From the NCBI GenBank assembly GCA_001606155.1, contig LODT01000035.1, forward strand, positions 1,106,658-1,170,657: a DNA stretch of 64,000 nt. The letters are read 5' to 3'. Shown here in pieces: positions 23,703 through 34,812 of this stretch (positions are counted from its first letter, which is position 1; each line of letters starts with the position of its first letter). A model generated the notes under the pieces. That model worked only from the letters and a program-made list of their open reading frames with translations. It was not told where the DNA came from and did no database searches. Made by a program: the position numbers and the translations under genes. This stretch comes from Tieghemostelium lacteum (taxonomy: Eukaryota > Evosea > Eumycetozoa > Dictyosteliales > Raperosteliaceae).

Positions 23703-24075
23703 TCGCTCTATTTTATAAAACAAAGAGAAAAAAATTTTTATAATAATTTATTTTTTCATTTATAACCACAGCTCAGTGTTAACTCTTAAAATTTATAATT
23801 CAAATCATATATCATGTATAATCCAATCTCATAATATTTTATATATAATATAAATTAAATTTGAATTGAAAATAATTCTAGAGAATTTTATTTGAATTCT
23901 ATTTCTAAAATTTCAATGTAAACATTCTCACCCCCACTACCACTATAATACTCACTACATTCAAAATGTAAAACGGAAAAACAAAAACAAAAAACAATTT
24001 CCAAATATATCTATTATTCAAGAAATTTAATTTCCTATATTAAAGAGTCTTAGAGTTTATAGAATAATTAATAAA
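23703..24075. other. Intergenic region, DP / GH15
   Basis: AT-rich divergent promoter. Apart from the E2F-type site just before it, I see only A/T runs and a CACCCCCACTACC word near 23930. No gene seen. Confidence 0.4.
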
Positions 24076-26004
24076 ATGTCATTTAGCTCAGTAATGGAAA
24101 AAGATGACTATCCACCAATTGAAAATCATGGTGTAATTGGTAATATGTTAACAACAGCACTTATTGATACCACCGCAAATATAAATTTTATGTGTTGGCC
24201 TCATTTTGACTCTCCGGCTCTATTTTGTTCATTGTTGGATAAGAATAAAGGAGGTTATTGGAATATTGAACCTACATGTAAAAAGACAAAGTACACATCC
24301 AAACAGTCGTATTGGCCTGATACCAATGTAATTCAGACTAGATTTCAGTATCCAGATGGTGTGGTTTCCATTATTGACTATATGCCTATTGTTAATAAAC
24401 AAGGTTTGAGATGGCTCATTAGAAAAATCAAAGGAATCAGAGGTACCACAGGTCTATCCATGAAATTTAAACCAACTTTTAATTTTGGTCGTGACAAGCA
24501 TGTGATGAAGCCTGTTACTAATGGGTTTAGGGTGGAGTCTGGTGAGAGTGCTCTGGAATTTCTCACTGAGATTGCAAGTCAATTGAAGGAGGTGGCTCCA
24601 GGAGACAATGAGTTAGGACCACATTTGGAATGTATGTTCACATTGGGTGAGAATGAAAGTGTTGTTATGATACTCAAGGATGCTATTGTTAATGATGTGG
24701 ATCATAACGCAGAGTTTGCTCAAATGTTGAAACACGAGTCTAATATCTTCAAGATGGAGGAAAAGTTATTCACCTCCACAATTTTTTATTGGCAGAGTTG
24801 GTTAGACAGATGCACTTATAAAGGAAGATGGAGAGAGATTGTGGAGAGATCTGCTTTGGTATTGAAACTCCTAACTTTTTCTCCAACTGGTGCGATTGTT
24901 GCGTCGCCTACATGTTCATTACCAGAGGGAGTTGGTGGTGAGAGAAACTGGGATTACAGATACACTTGGATCAGAGATGCAGCTTTTACAATCTATGGTC
25001 TCATTCGAATTGGGTTCACTGAAGAGGCTCATGATTTTATGAAATGGTTAGAAGCTAGATGCGCAGATGCAGTTTATGACAAACCGGATCAACTTCCTCT
25101 CAAGATTATGTATTCCATCCATGGAGATGCTAAAATTCCAGAAAAATCATTAGAACATTTGGAAGGATATAAAAAGTCATTTCCAGTGCGTGTGGGTAAT
25201 GATGCTGTGAATCAAATTCAAATGGATATCTTTGGAGAGTTGCTTGACAGTATATACCTCTCCAATAAATATGGCACCTTAGTTAGCTATGAATTCTGGA
25301 TTCATATTAGAAAACTTGTGGATTATGTTGCAGATAATTGGAAGATTAAAGACGAAGGTATTTGGGAGGTTAGAAGTGGAAAGCAACATTTTGTGTACTC
25401 CAAAATCATGTGTTGGGTATGCTTAGATCGTGGTCTTCGTCTATCGGATCGTCGTTCATTCCCAGCACCTCGTGTAAAGTGGATAACCATTCGTGACGAA
25501 ATCTACGAAGAGATTCAAAACAAGGGATATAACCCCGAAATGAAAGCTTTTATGCAATCTTATGAGTCCCAAGAACTGGATGCCAGTACACTTATCATGT
25601 CGCTTGTATTCTTTATGGCTCCTAGTGACCCTAGAAACCTCTCTACAATTCAAAGAATCTTGAGACCTCCTGAAGAAGGTGGTTTAGTCAGTAACAGTTT
25701 GGTCTTTAGATACACTGGAGAAGATGGACTAGATGGAAACGAAGGTACATTTAATATCTGTACATTTTGGTTGATTGAAGCACTCACCAGAGCTGGTAAA
25801 TATGATAAACAGCTACTGACAAAGGCTCGTTTAATGTTTGATGAAATGTTAGGATACTCTAATCACTTGGGTCTATTTTCAGAGGAAATTGCACTGGATG
25901 GTAGTATGTTAGGTAATTTCCCTCAAGCTCTAACTCATCTATCTTTAATCTCAGCTGCATTCAACCTTGACAGAACTCTATCTGGTAAATCGAGTAATTC
26001 TTAA
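24076..26004 (+). CDS. GH15-family glycosidase (glucoamylase/trehalase-like)
   Basis: A 642-aa intronless protein without a signal peptide, so probably cytosolic. The N-terminal beta domain starts YPPIENHGVIGNMLTTALID and carries CWPHFDSPALFCSLLD, as in bacterial GH15 glucoamylase/trehalase-like enzymes. The (alpha/alpha)6 barrel follows, with GGERNWDYRYTWIRDAAF. The general acid Glu is likely in GLDGNEGTFNICTFW, and the base Glu in GLFSEEIALDGSMLGNFPQA, the usual GH15 pattern. Substrate could be trehalose (the spore sugar) or alpha-glucans; sequence alone does not decide. The architecture is common in bacteria and fungi, so ancient transfer is possible. Confidence 0.88.
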   Translation: MSFSSVMEKDDYPPIENHGVIGNMLTTALIDTTANINFMCWPHFDSPALFCSLLDKNKGGYWNIEPTCKKTKYTSKQSYWPDTNVIQTRFQYPDGVVSIIDYMPIVNKQGLRWLIRKIKGIRGTTGLSMKFKPTFNFGRDKHVMKPVTNGFRVESGESALEFLTEIASQLKEVAPGDNELGPHLECMFTLGENESVVMILKDAIVNDVDHNAEFAQMLKHESNIFKMEEKLFTSTIFYWQSWLDRCTYKGRWREIVERSALVLKLLTFSPTGAIVASPTCSLPEGVGGERNWDYRYTWIRDAAFTIYGLIRIGFTEEAHDFMKWLEARCADAVYDKPDQLPLKIMYSIHGDAKIPEKSLEHLEGYKKSFPVRVGNDAVNQIQMDIFGELLDSIYLSNKYGTLVSYEFWIHIRKLVDYVADNWKIKDEGIWEVRSGKQHFVYSKIMCWVCLDRGLRLSDRRSFPAPRVKWITIRDEIYEEIQNKGYNPEMKAFMQSYESQELDASTLIMSLVFFMAPSDPRNLSTIQRILRPPEEGGLVSNSLVFRYTGEDGLDGNEGTFNICTFWLIEALTRAGKYDKQLLTKARLMFDEMLGYSNHLGLFSEEIALDGSMLGNFPQALTHLSLISAAFNLDRTLSGKSSNS

Positions 26005-26376
26005 GAATTGGCCAAATTCATCATACAAAAACATAACAATATATTATTAAAATAAAAAAACTATTTTTGATTTGTAATTAACACTAAAATTAGATCCCAA
26101 TTGGTAAGTCACCATGTATAATGTGTGGGTTTTAACAAGATAAAATGAAAAAAAAATATCTAATAGTTTTTATATGATTCAAGTATATGAAAAATAAGAT
26201 TAGATATTTGAATAATAAGAATTAGTGTTCTATATTTAATTTAGTATAAAATGGCTACTTTAACTTCTCAATTTCATCATAAATTTAAACATTTAAAAAC
26301 ATTTATTCAAAATCAAAGTTTGTATTTTATAAAGTATAGAATATATAACTTGTATATTAACATTGTTAAAATTAGA
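26005..26376. other. Intergenic region, GH15 to secreted peptide
   Basis: About 370 AT-rich bases. A 42-codon open stretch from ATG 26251 runs in frame into the peptide gene, but it does not look like part of it. It probably belongs to the leader. Confidence 0.4.
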
Positions 26377-26580
26377 ATGAAATCCATTATTTTATTATTC
26401 GTCTTTATTGCTTTGATTGGAATGACATTTGCTCATACTGAATCATGTTATCGTCAATTCTTTGCTAAGGAAATTGATGTACAAAGTGTATACTCTCAAA
26501 ACCACAATTATCAAGAGTATCAAAGATTAATGAATGTTGCTTGTAGAGAATTACATAGTTGTATTAATGCAAACCAATAA
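26377..26580 (+). CDS. Small secreted peptide, paralogue of the gene at 7061
   Basis: A 67-aa protein. The frame is open from an upstream ATG at 26251, but I start at 26377 because MKSIILLFVFIALIGMTFA is a signal peptide that aligns residue for residue with the paralogue. Shared mature features are E-x-CY-x-QF, KE, YSQ-x-H, EY-x-RLMNVA and ELHSCIN. This copy has a third Cys (NVACREL) that the other lacks, so its disulfide pattern may differ. Lineage-restricted secreted peptide by inference; function unknown. Confidence 0.75.
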   Translation: MKSIILLFVFIALIGMTFAHTESCYRQFFAKEIDVQSVYSQNHNYQEYQRLMNVACRELHSCINANQ

Positions 26581-26864
26581 ATTTAATTAAATTTACAGGT
26601 TTTAATGAATACTTTTTTTATGAATCTTAAATTTTAAGAGGAGAATTTATATAAACCTGCGAATGTTATATGGTCTTCATATTAATAAGGATATCAAAAC
26701 ACCATATAAAATTATTTTTTTTTAATCTTATTATCAATTTCTCTATAGATTTCATGTATTAACCTTTTAAACTTCATAAATTAACTTGTATGTCAGAAAT
26801 TATGTAAAGAAATTTCTTAGAATGTGGATTTCAAATTAAAAATATTATCTTTCTTATTATTCTC

Positions 26865-27975
26865 ATGAAAGACTGTACTGATTTAGGTTTTGTTTGTGGC
26901 CCACACTCTTTACAAACAGAGAAGGATTCCGGAGAACAAGTATTCCAGGAAAAGTCTGGTTTGGTTGAAGGATTTATTTTCTCTGTTAACTCTAGACATG
27001 AATTAAACTATTGTTCTATTGCTGCGTCATTCAAATCTAATATAGAAAAATGTACTACAGCAGTTGGCAGAATCTTTTCTAGGTAATTATAATTAAGATA
27101 AAAATATAAATGTATATACTAACTATTCCAATAGATATGATAGTCCAAATGCAGAACCTAAATGGTGGTGTGGAACAGGATTTTGTGTTAATGAAAATAG
27201 TGTCTTGTCTGCGCATCATGTAGTTAAACCAAGACATATTGAAAATGGAAACACTTATACATTGTCAGAAGTCTACATTTATTTTGGTGTTAATGCTAAG
27301 GATGGAGAAGAAGTATCTTGCAACTTCATCAGAACCAATGCAGATTCATATCAACTTACCCTTCTTACCACACTGGTTGATAAATACTTTCCTGATAAAA
27401 TTTCTACAGTAGGAGGTACATACACTTGGGAATACCTCAATGATTTTGCTATCCTCACATTCAAAGACAAAAAACCAAAAGACATGTGTTATTTACTGCC
27501 TAAATATCCTTTTGTTGAATCTGACAAATTCTTCACTATTGGATACCCTGGTTATATTTCTCAACCTAAGTTTAAAGAAGATTATCCACAAGAAACAACC
27601 AACATAGACGGGCTTTATGCTACGGTATACAGGGATACAAATCAATTTGAACATTTGGTTGTTTCTGTTGGAATTGGTACTCTTAAAGACAAAACACTAA
27701 GTACTCACCGATGTCCAACACTCCGTGGGATCTCTGGAGGTATCTTAGGAACTGATAAGTCTGGGTCTTATTTTGTTGGTGTCCACATTGGAGGTGATAA
27801 AGATATGAAAAATAATTTTGCAATCTCAATAACTTATCCTGCTTTTGTTTATGCCTATTTCCAACACATAGTAAATGACTCCTTTTTTCAACAACACATC
27901 ACTGACCTCCATCAATACAAGAGTTACTATGAAAAAATCAAAGCTGATCACCCAAATGGTGGCGAATGGAATTAA
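26865..27975 (+). CDS. Chymotrypsin-fold serine peptidase-like protein
   Basis: Exons 26865-27082 and 27135-27975 give 352 aa, joined at SR-YDSPNAEP. The first 60 residues are without known domain. From about residue 83 a trypsin-like fold is visible: CGTGFCVNENSVLSAHHVV (catalytic His100 or 101), YLNDFAILTF (Asp176), FFTIGYPGY, and TLRGISGGILGTDKSG with nucleophile Ser273. No signal peptide is seen, so it may act inside the cell. Its neighbour at 28315 has the same fold but a Cys nucleophile. The two are too divergent to call a recent duplication. Confidence 0.75.
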
Positions 27976-28314
27976 ATCCTAAATTATGTTTTATCCATTT
28001 TCCAGTAATTTTTTTTTATTTTCTGTTCTAATGATGGAACTTACCATAAAGTTAAATAATAAACTTCAAATATCAAACTCAACATTCACCCAAGTAGATT
28101 TTCTCTCACAGATCTCACCAATTTTGTTTTTATTAAGCTTTTTTATTTTGATAAATATTCAACAGTACATATCTAAATGACTTTTTAATTCTTATAAGTT
28201 GATATCTTCTTGGCAAAAAACATTTAACTATTACAATGTTTTTCGACATGTCGTTTGAAGAAATTTTTCAACAATTTATTATCAGTGTTATTTTTCATTT
28301 AAAATTTATGAAAA
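27976..28314. other. Intergenic region between the two peptidase-like genes
   Basis: About 340 AT-rich bases, probably the 3' UTR of one gene and the promoter of the next. A short open frame at 27986-28180 has no protein-like features. Confidence 0.4.
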
Positions 28315-29325
28315 ATGTTCAAACTGATTATAAAGTCAATTTCCACACAGACTATTAAATATAGAAATGCAAGCAGTTTAAATAGATTATATAGTACTAG
28401 TAACAATAGTGGTAGTAATGGTTCACATTTTAACATGGAAAAAATGAGTAAAAAGAAATATACACCAATTGATACACCAAAGTTGTTAAGTATCAGCTCA
28501 TTTTTTAGATATCCTGAAGGTGGTGTAAATGAGTATGCAAATCTGTCAAAAGGAACTGCATTTTTAGTTCAGACACCCAAGAGTGGGTTTATAGGTAAAC
28601 CCAATAACTCAATCTACTGTATCAGTTGTGCACACATTACCCACCCATTTCAGTTTCCAAACTTGTATAAAGAGGAACAATACAGTTGGTTATATGTACT
28701 TGGCGAATCGAATATAAAAGCACAGTTAGAATACAGAGATGACGAAACTGGTAAACTTCTACACAGCATTCCTCTGAAACCACCTTATTACCTTCATCCT
28801 CTTTTGGATTTGGTAGTTTTCAAAGTGGATGAAGACGATTTCAAGAAATCTAATATACCCTATCAGGCATCAATTATAGAATTGGAACCATATGACTTTC
28901 CAAAAGAAGGTAACCCTGGTAGACTCTTTGGTTATCAACTAGTCAATGAAAAAGAGAACATTATGAAACCTATGCAAATTGATTTTCAATTTCATTTTGC
29001 AGAGTCTTCAGAGAGATTCTTTTTAAGTACGGAAAGTGTATCACCAATGGGTGTATGTGGAGGTCCCGTTGTAAATATTGAAAATGAGGTTATTGGTATG
29101 GTTGAAGGTCTAGTACAAATAGATCCTACACTCATTGACAAGACACCAAATCCCAAAAAGAGAGAGTTCCTAAGAAAAACTAATAACAATACAGTATTTA
29201 TTCCTTCTCAAGTCTTAAATAATTTTATATCAGTATGTATAAACTCACTACCATTAACACACTGTAAAAACACACTAACATTAATTCCTCTACTCATCAC
29301 CCCAACCACACTTTACACACACTAA
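28315..29325 (+). CDS. Mitochondrial chymotrypsin-fold peptidase with Cys in the nucleophile position
   Basis: About 310-336 aa. The N-terminus is a mitochondrial presequence type (MFKLIIKSISTQTIKYRNAS, then LNRLYSTS). The fold is visible from about residue 78: KGTAFLVQTPKSGFIG, CISCAHITHP (His107), LHPLLDLVVFKVD (Asp165) and SVSPMGVCGGPVVNIENEV. There the expected GxSGGP is GVCGGP (Cys248), as in viral 3C-type proteases. The 3' end is uncertain. The frame runs to 29325, but a strong GTATGT donor at 29233 could splice to 29443 (adding NFEN, stop at 29457) or to the Cys-rich exon at 29585. Confidence 0.7.
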   Translation: MFKLIIKSISTQTIKYRNASSLNRLYSTSNNSGSNGSHFNMEKMSKKKYTPIDTPKLLSISSFFRYPEGGVNEYANLSKGTAFLVQTPKSGFIGKPNNSIYCISCAHITHPFQFPNLYKEEQYSWLYVLGESNIKAQLEYRDDETGKLLHSIPLKPPYYLHPLLDLVVFKVDEDDFKKSNIPYQASIIELEPYDFPKEGNPGRLFGYQLVNEKENIMKPMQIDFQFHFAESSERFFLSTESVSPMGVCGGPVVNIENEVIGMVEGLVQIDPTLIDKTPNPKKREFLRKTNNNTVFIPSQVLNNFISVCINSLPLTHCKNTLTLIPLLITPTTLYTH

Positions 29326-29991
29326 CTTTAAACATAGTCAATAGACTCCAATATAGGATTCTCACCATGATTTATACAGTGAAATGAAATTTTAAAACAA
29401 TAAAACAACCCACACTACTGAATCACATTCGCCTATATCAAGAATTTTGAGAATTAATTTATGTTATCATAATAGTATATAGAGATTAATATTGAAAATT
29501 TATATTGATTCTATTAAATTATGTTCCAAGCCTAAAATGTATCTACATATAATATTGAATACCTTTATTTGATCACCTACCCAGACACCAACTCAACACA
29601 TATCCAGACATACACCAACAAGAACACCAAATCCTACAATCCCTTCATGTGTTTGTAGGAGAAATGAAGATTGTGTTAGTAAAGAGAATTTATATATTCC
29701 ACTAGGGACCGCTTATGATGGTCAAACTTGTAAAACTTATGATTGTTCAATAAGTTATCATTGTTTTGAAAGTAGAATGGAATATTGAAATGTGGTTTAC
29801 ATTCTTATAATATTCTCTAAAACTGATAAATTAAAGTAAAAATTCATACCCCTAACCAAAGATTTTTTTTTGAATTCGAATTGATTCACCATTTTTGGGA
29901 TTTTAATTCTAATTTTTGTTGTTTTTATCAATGTTTTGGGTTTTTTAAAAAAAATCAAAGTTATTTTTAATTTATTTAATACTCCGAAAGG
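29326..29991. other. Intergenic region containing a Cys-rich exon-like frame
   Basis: Apart from the exon-like frame at 29573-29788, listed separately, the stretch is AT-rich with no gene seen. Confidence 0.4.
29573..29788 (+). other. Orphan Cys-rich exon-like open frame
   Basis: The frame is open from 29573 to TGA at 29786-29788, with no ATG near its start. It opens after a possible acceptor (CACCTACCCAG, exon from 29585). A Thr/Pro-rich spacer (TPTRTPNPTIPS) precedes a Cys cluster: SCVCRRNEDC, LYIPLGTAYDGQTCKTYDC, SISYHCF. This looks like the end of an extracellular Cys-rich dictyostelid protein. It may be a last exon of the gene at 28315 (same phase), a gene whose first exon I cannot find, or a relic. 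Confidence 0.45.
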
Positions 29992-32900
29992 ATGCCAAAA
30001 AATAATAATAATAATAACCCACCTCCGACGAGTGGAGGAAAAGTGGACCCAAATTCATCTATTGATAAGATATTAGAAAGTATAATGTCTAGTGACGACG
30101 AAGAGACTCTAGCAAAGAAACAAAAGACATTGATTAAAAGTGATAAAAAGAAAATGAAAAAAGAAAGAGAAAGAGAGATGAAGATACAATTGAAAGAACA
30201 ACAGTCTATGGAGATTGAGGTGCTTCAAGCCATCTTTCAAGATGACTTTTTGACTATGGATCCTCAACAAAACAAACAAACTCTAAAGAGTGTGGAAGAC
30301 CAACAAGCATTTGTTAAAGAGAATATCAGATTTAGAATATCTTTGAAACCCTATGTAGGTGATGGAGATGATTGGTTTGTGGCTGTGTATTTGGTTGTTG
30401 GGTTTCCTGAAAAGTATCCTAATGTCATACCGAATATACAAGTTCTTCCTTTTAAAGGTCTTACTCAGAAACAGGCTTTGATAAAGGGTTTGGAAGGTAG
30501 ATTAAAGGAGATTGCAGCAACTAAATTAGGTGATCAAATGATATTTGATCTCTGTGAGACTGTAAAAGAGTTTCTCAATGAGAATAATGATAAACCTACA
30601 CAATCGTTCCATCAATTGATGATGGATGCAAAGAAGTCTGCTGTGACTTCTAGTCTTAATGGAGGAGCTGTATCGCCTAGCCAGATGACTGGCAGTGGAA
30701 AAGTAACGGAATGGGATAGAACTTTAGAGGAATCACAACTTAAAGAACAGAGAAAGAACTTTAGATTACAAAAGTCACTTCAAAGAGCTGAATGGGAAAA
30801 AGAAAGAAAGAAAGCAATTATTGAACAATTCACAACTAATAATCAACAAACTAATGATAACCCTCACAGTGAAACAGCTACTACATCACAACAACAACAG
30901 CAAAAGAATAATGATAAAACTATTGATAAACAACAGACTATGATATTACATCTCTTAAGATTACTATCTCAAAATGATCATTCAAATATATCAAATGATC
31001 AAATTAAAATATTGGTATTTATTATATCTTAAAGATAGAGAATATTAGAGTTTATCTATGAGTACTAATGATTATCTATATTTTAACTATATAGGGAATA
31101 CAATTAGTACAATTAGGAATACTGAAACCTAATCAATTGACATTGTTGAATACTAATAATACCAATGGTAACCAAATCTATCAACAAGTGTTTCAAGAGT
31201 ATTTCAGTAAACCTTTACAAGAGATTAAGACAAAAACTAAAAATAATGATAAACTATTAAATAAGTTTTGGGATGTTTTGAGTTTAAACCCAAAACAATT
31301 GCAGGGCGGAAACCAACAAGGAGGTACTATAACTCCACCAGGTGGTGAGAGACCATCTAATGACTCTATATTACTGGATAACCCAGCTTTGACAAACCCT
31401 AACAAGAGTTCATCTCGTTATCTAAATGATTTTGAGGAATTGGAGTTACTGGGTCGTGGTGGGTTTGGGCAGGTTGTAAAAGTAAGAAATAATCTTGATG
31501 GTAGATTTTATGCCGTTAAGAAGATTAAATTGAATTCCAATCAAAATCAAAACAAAAGAATTCTAAGAGAGGTTATTACACTCTCTAGACTTCACCATCA
31601 ACACGTTGTAAGATACTATCAAGCTTGGGTAGAAGGAGGTGAAGGTTTCAATGAAAAGTTATCTTTACCAAAGAATTTTAATGATGGAGATGAATTCTCT
31701 GATGATGAGGATGAAGATGATATATCTGATGAAGAAGATGAATCTGATGAAGAGTCTTCTGGTGAGGTTTCAGAAGATGAAGAAGATGAGGAATCTGAAG
31801 AAGATTCTTCAAGTGAAATGTCCTCGGATGTTGAATCTGATCAAGATTCATCTGAAAGTCAATCTGATGAAGAAAATAGTGATGAGGAAATGTCATTCTC
31901 TGATATGCTATTTCAACATCAAAATGCTCAAAAACACTTTGAGTTGGATCTTACTGATAATAGTTACTCATTCTTACACTCTGATTCTGGATTTTTAATT
32001 CAGGATTTTGATTTACCCAAAAATAGTCGTACTACAAGTAAGAGTATGCAAAGTCATACCTCATCTTCTTCAAGACCCAGCGGAGGAAGAAATAAGAAAT
32101 CACCAAAAAAGAATAAGAAAAATCAAAAAGAAAAATCACAGGAAAAGAAAAAGAAATCTAAAAAGTCATCATCAGCATGTTTGTATATTCAGATGGAGTA
32201 TTGTCAAAAGATTCTCAGGGATTTGACAGAACGTGGTATGAGTGCTGATGATGATGAAATTTGGAAATTGTTTAGACAGATTGTTGAAGGTATGGCCTAT
32301 GTACACAGTCAAAAGATTATACACAGAGATCTTAAGCCTAGTAATATATTCTTTGATTCTTGTGGTGATATTAAGATTGGTGATTTTGGGTTGGCAATTG
32401 CAAAGGATATCTCAAAGAACAGACAGAATATTCAAAATTCAACTTCATCTACAAGCTCACAGAGTACCTCTGGATCGGGTATAACAGCAATCAATATCAG
32501 TTCGAATAGTAACAACAACAATGCTTCTCCATCTTCTTTACATGGAAGTAGTGTTACTAAACAAGAGTACTTTGAAAATGATATATCCTTCGTAGCAGAT
32601 AATCAGCATACTGCTAAAGTAGGAACACTGTTTTATACCAGTCCTGAACAGGAGGCTGGTACCTCTGGAGATGGTGGATATGATGATAAGGTGGACATGT
32701 ACAGTTTAGGTATTGTATTCTTTGAAATGTGGTATGTCTTCTCAACTGGACATGAACGAGTCATTGTTTTAAATGATCTTAGAAATAAGGCTAAATTCCC
32801 TGAAGAATTTGAAAGAAACCATCCAAGACAGGCTAAACTCATTCGATGGTTGACTGAAAAGGATCCACTAAAGAGACCTTCTGCACAAGAACTTCTACAA

Positions 32901-34766
32901 TCTGATCTAATGCCACCAAAGATGGAAGATGAGATTATTAAAAACTCTATAAGATTAGTTACAAATCCTACCAATCAGTTTTATTCTACAATGCTAAATA
33001 GTCTATTTTCACCATACCATCAACATTTACACTCTCATTTGTATCAACAACCCTCACTATCCAATTTATCATCAAGACAGTCACTATTTAGTAACTTGGA
33101 TGTATTGAAGCTCAATGAGTTGATTAATGATCAATTAGTTTCCATCTTTAAGAAACATAACTCTAATAATCTTGTAACACCTCAAATGTCGCTACTCATT
33201 GATTGGGAGAATAGTAGTGGTGATTTGTCATCAAGTAACACTACAACCCCTATAACAACTAGCACCAATACCAAGACAACTCCACAGAAACCAGATAGTG
33301 CCAATATTGCAAAAGGTAAATCTATATTTATGGATGACAGAGGTCAACTCTTTGAATTTAGATTTGATTTACGGTCATCTTTCAAACAACATCTATTGAA
33401 TAACCTAATAATGTTAAAGAATAATAGCTCAAGTTACAATCATTCACTAGAGGAGATATTGGCCCAAGACAGTGCCAGTAGTAGTAGTGTATCTTCTGTA
33501 AATGATAATAATCAAAAGATATACTCTATTGAAGAGATTTTAGATTCTCTATCTAAACTTCCTTTAAAGAGATATGAAATTGGAAAAGTCTATAGAAAAC
33601 CACAGATTGTAGGTAAACTACCTAAAGAGCTGTCTCAATGTTGCTTTGATATCATTGGATCCAGTCTATTGATATCAGATGCACAAGTTATAAAAGTTAC
33701 ATGTGAGGTATTTGATCAGTTACCTAGTATGTCCAGTACCTATTACGTGAGATTAAATCATTATGGTGTAGTGGAATACATGTGGAAATGTGTTGGAATT
33801 CAAGATGAAAAAGAGAAATTAGAGATATCTCAAGTTCTCAGTCAACTTTTAAGACAACCATGGACACACATCAAAAAGATTTTATTGGATAGACTTAAAC
33901 TCTCTGTAAAGACTGTAGAACGTTTGGCTAATTGGGTTCTAGTGAAAGGTTCCATCAATGACGTTATCAAGAAACTTGAGACATCGTCCCTTTCCAATCC
34001 TCTCTTAGGGTCCAGTGCACAAGGTAATGTAAGAATAAGTTCAACATTTACTGATTTCCTTGATGAAATGAAACAACTGGCAATATATTTTGAAAAACTT
34101 CAAATTCCATCAAATAGAGTGGTATTTGATTTGGGTTATGTATATTTTGAACAAATGTACTATAGTCAAGGTCTGCTATTCCAAGTCATACTAAAAGAGG
34201 AAGATCACAAACAAGAGTGTATGGCGGTTGGTGGAAGATATGATACAACTCTACAGGAGCTAATTAAATTGAATGGATCACAAAATGGATTGTCAGTAGT
34301 CACCAGTCAGTCACCAGATTCACAAGTACCCATAGTAGGTTTGAGTATAGCACTTGACAAAATCTATCAAAAAGAGAAAGACCACTACATGATGTTACGT
34401 CAAAATACCATGTCAATGGTCGCTCAATGTCCAACTCACAGATTCTCAACACCTGACATTTTTATTTGCAGCTTAGGTCCAAACCTCTACTATGAAAGAA
34501 TATGTATATTAAATGAACTCTCTAATGCCGGTTTGAAAGCTGAAACCATGTACATGGAAAACCCATCCCCAGAAGAACAAATTGATGTTGCCATGTCATC
34601 AGGTGCCGTATTCATCATCACCGTCAAAGAAAAAGGCTCCAAGAAACTCGTCAAAATCAAAAATCTCGATAAAAAATCAGAGATTGACTTGGAAATCAAA
34701 TCAAGAGATGAAATTGTAAAATCCTTTGCTGGTTATAATTTTTCTTTAAGAAATAAATTAAAATAG
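29992..34766 (+). CDS. GCN2-type eIF2-alpha kinase (Ifk family)
   Basis: Exons 29992-31014 and 31095-34766 give 1564 aa. Order: Asn-rich start; RWD domain (about 60-205: EIEVLQAIFQDDF, then FPEKYPNVIPNIQV); a charged coiled coil; a kinase from about residue 455 (LLGRGGFGQVVKVRNN, FYAVKKIKL). A long acidic Ser/Asp/Glu insert (about 550-660) precedes HRDLKPSNIFFD and KIGDFGLA near residue 755, and the activation segment ends TLFYTSPEQEAG. The C-terminal third (about 1140-1560) is a HisRS-like regulatory domain (AVGGRYDTTLQELIKL). GCN2 kinases phosphorylate eIF2-alpha when uncharged tRNA binds the HisRS-like domain; Dictyostelium Ifk kinases also act in development. Which Ifk paralogue this is, I cannot tell. 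Confidence 0.93.
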
Positions 34767-34812
34767 TCCAACCTGCAGTTTGATATTAACATCTATGTAC
34801 ATAAAGGTAATA

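Noticed and set aside
26251-26376. In-frame N-terminal extension of the second secreted peptide
   Set aside because: It would bury the signal peptide inside the protein, and the paralogue starts at the position equivalent to 26377.
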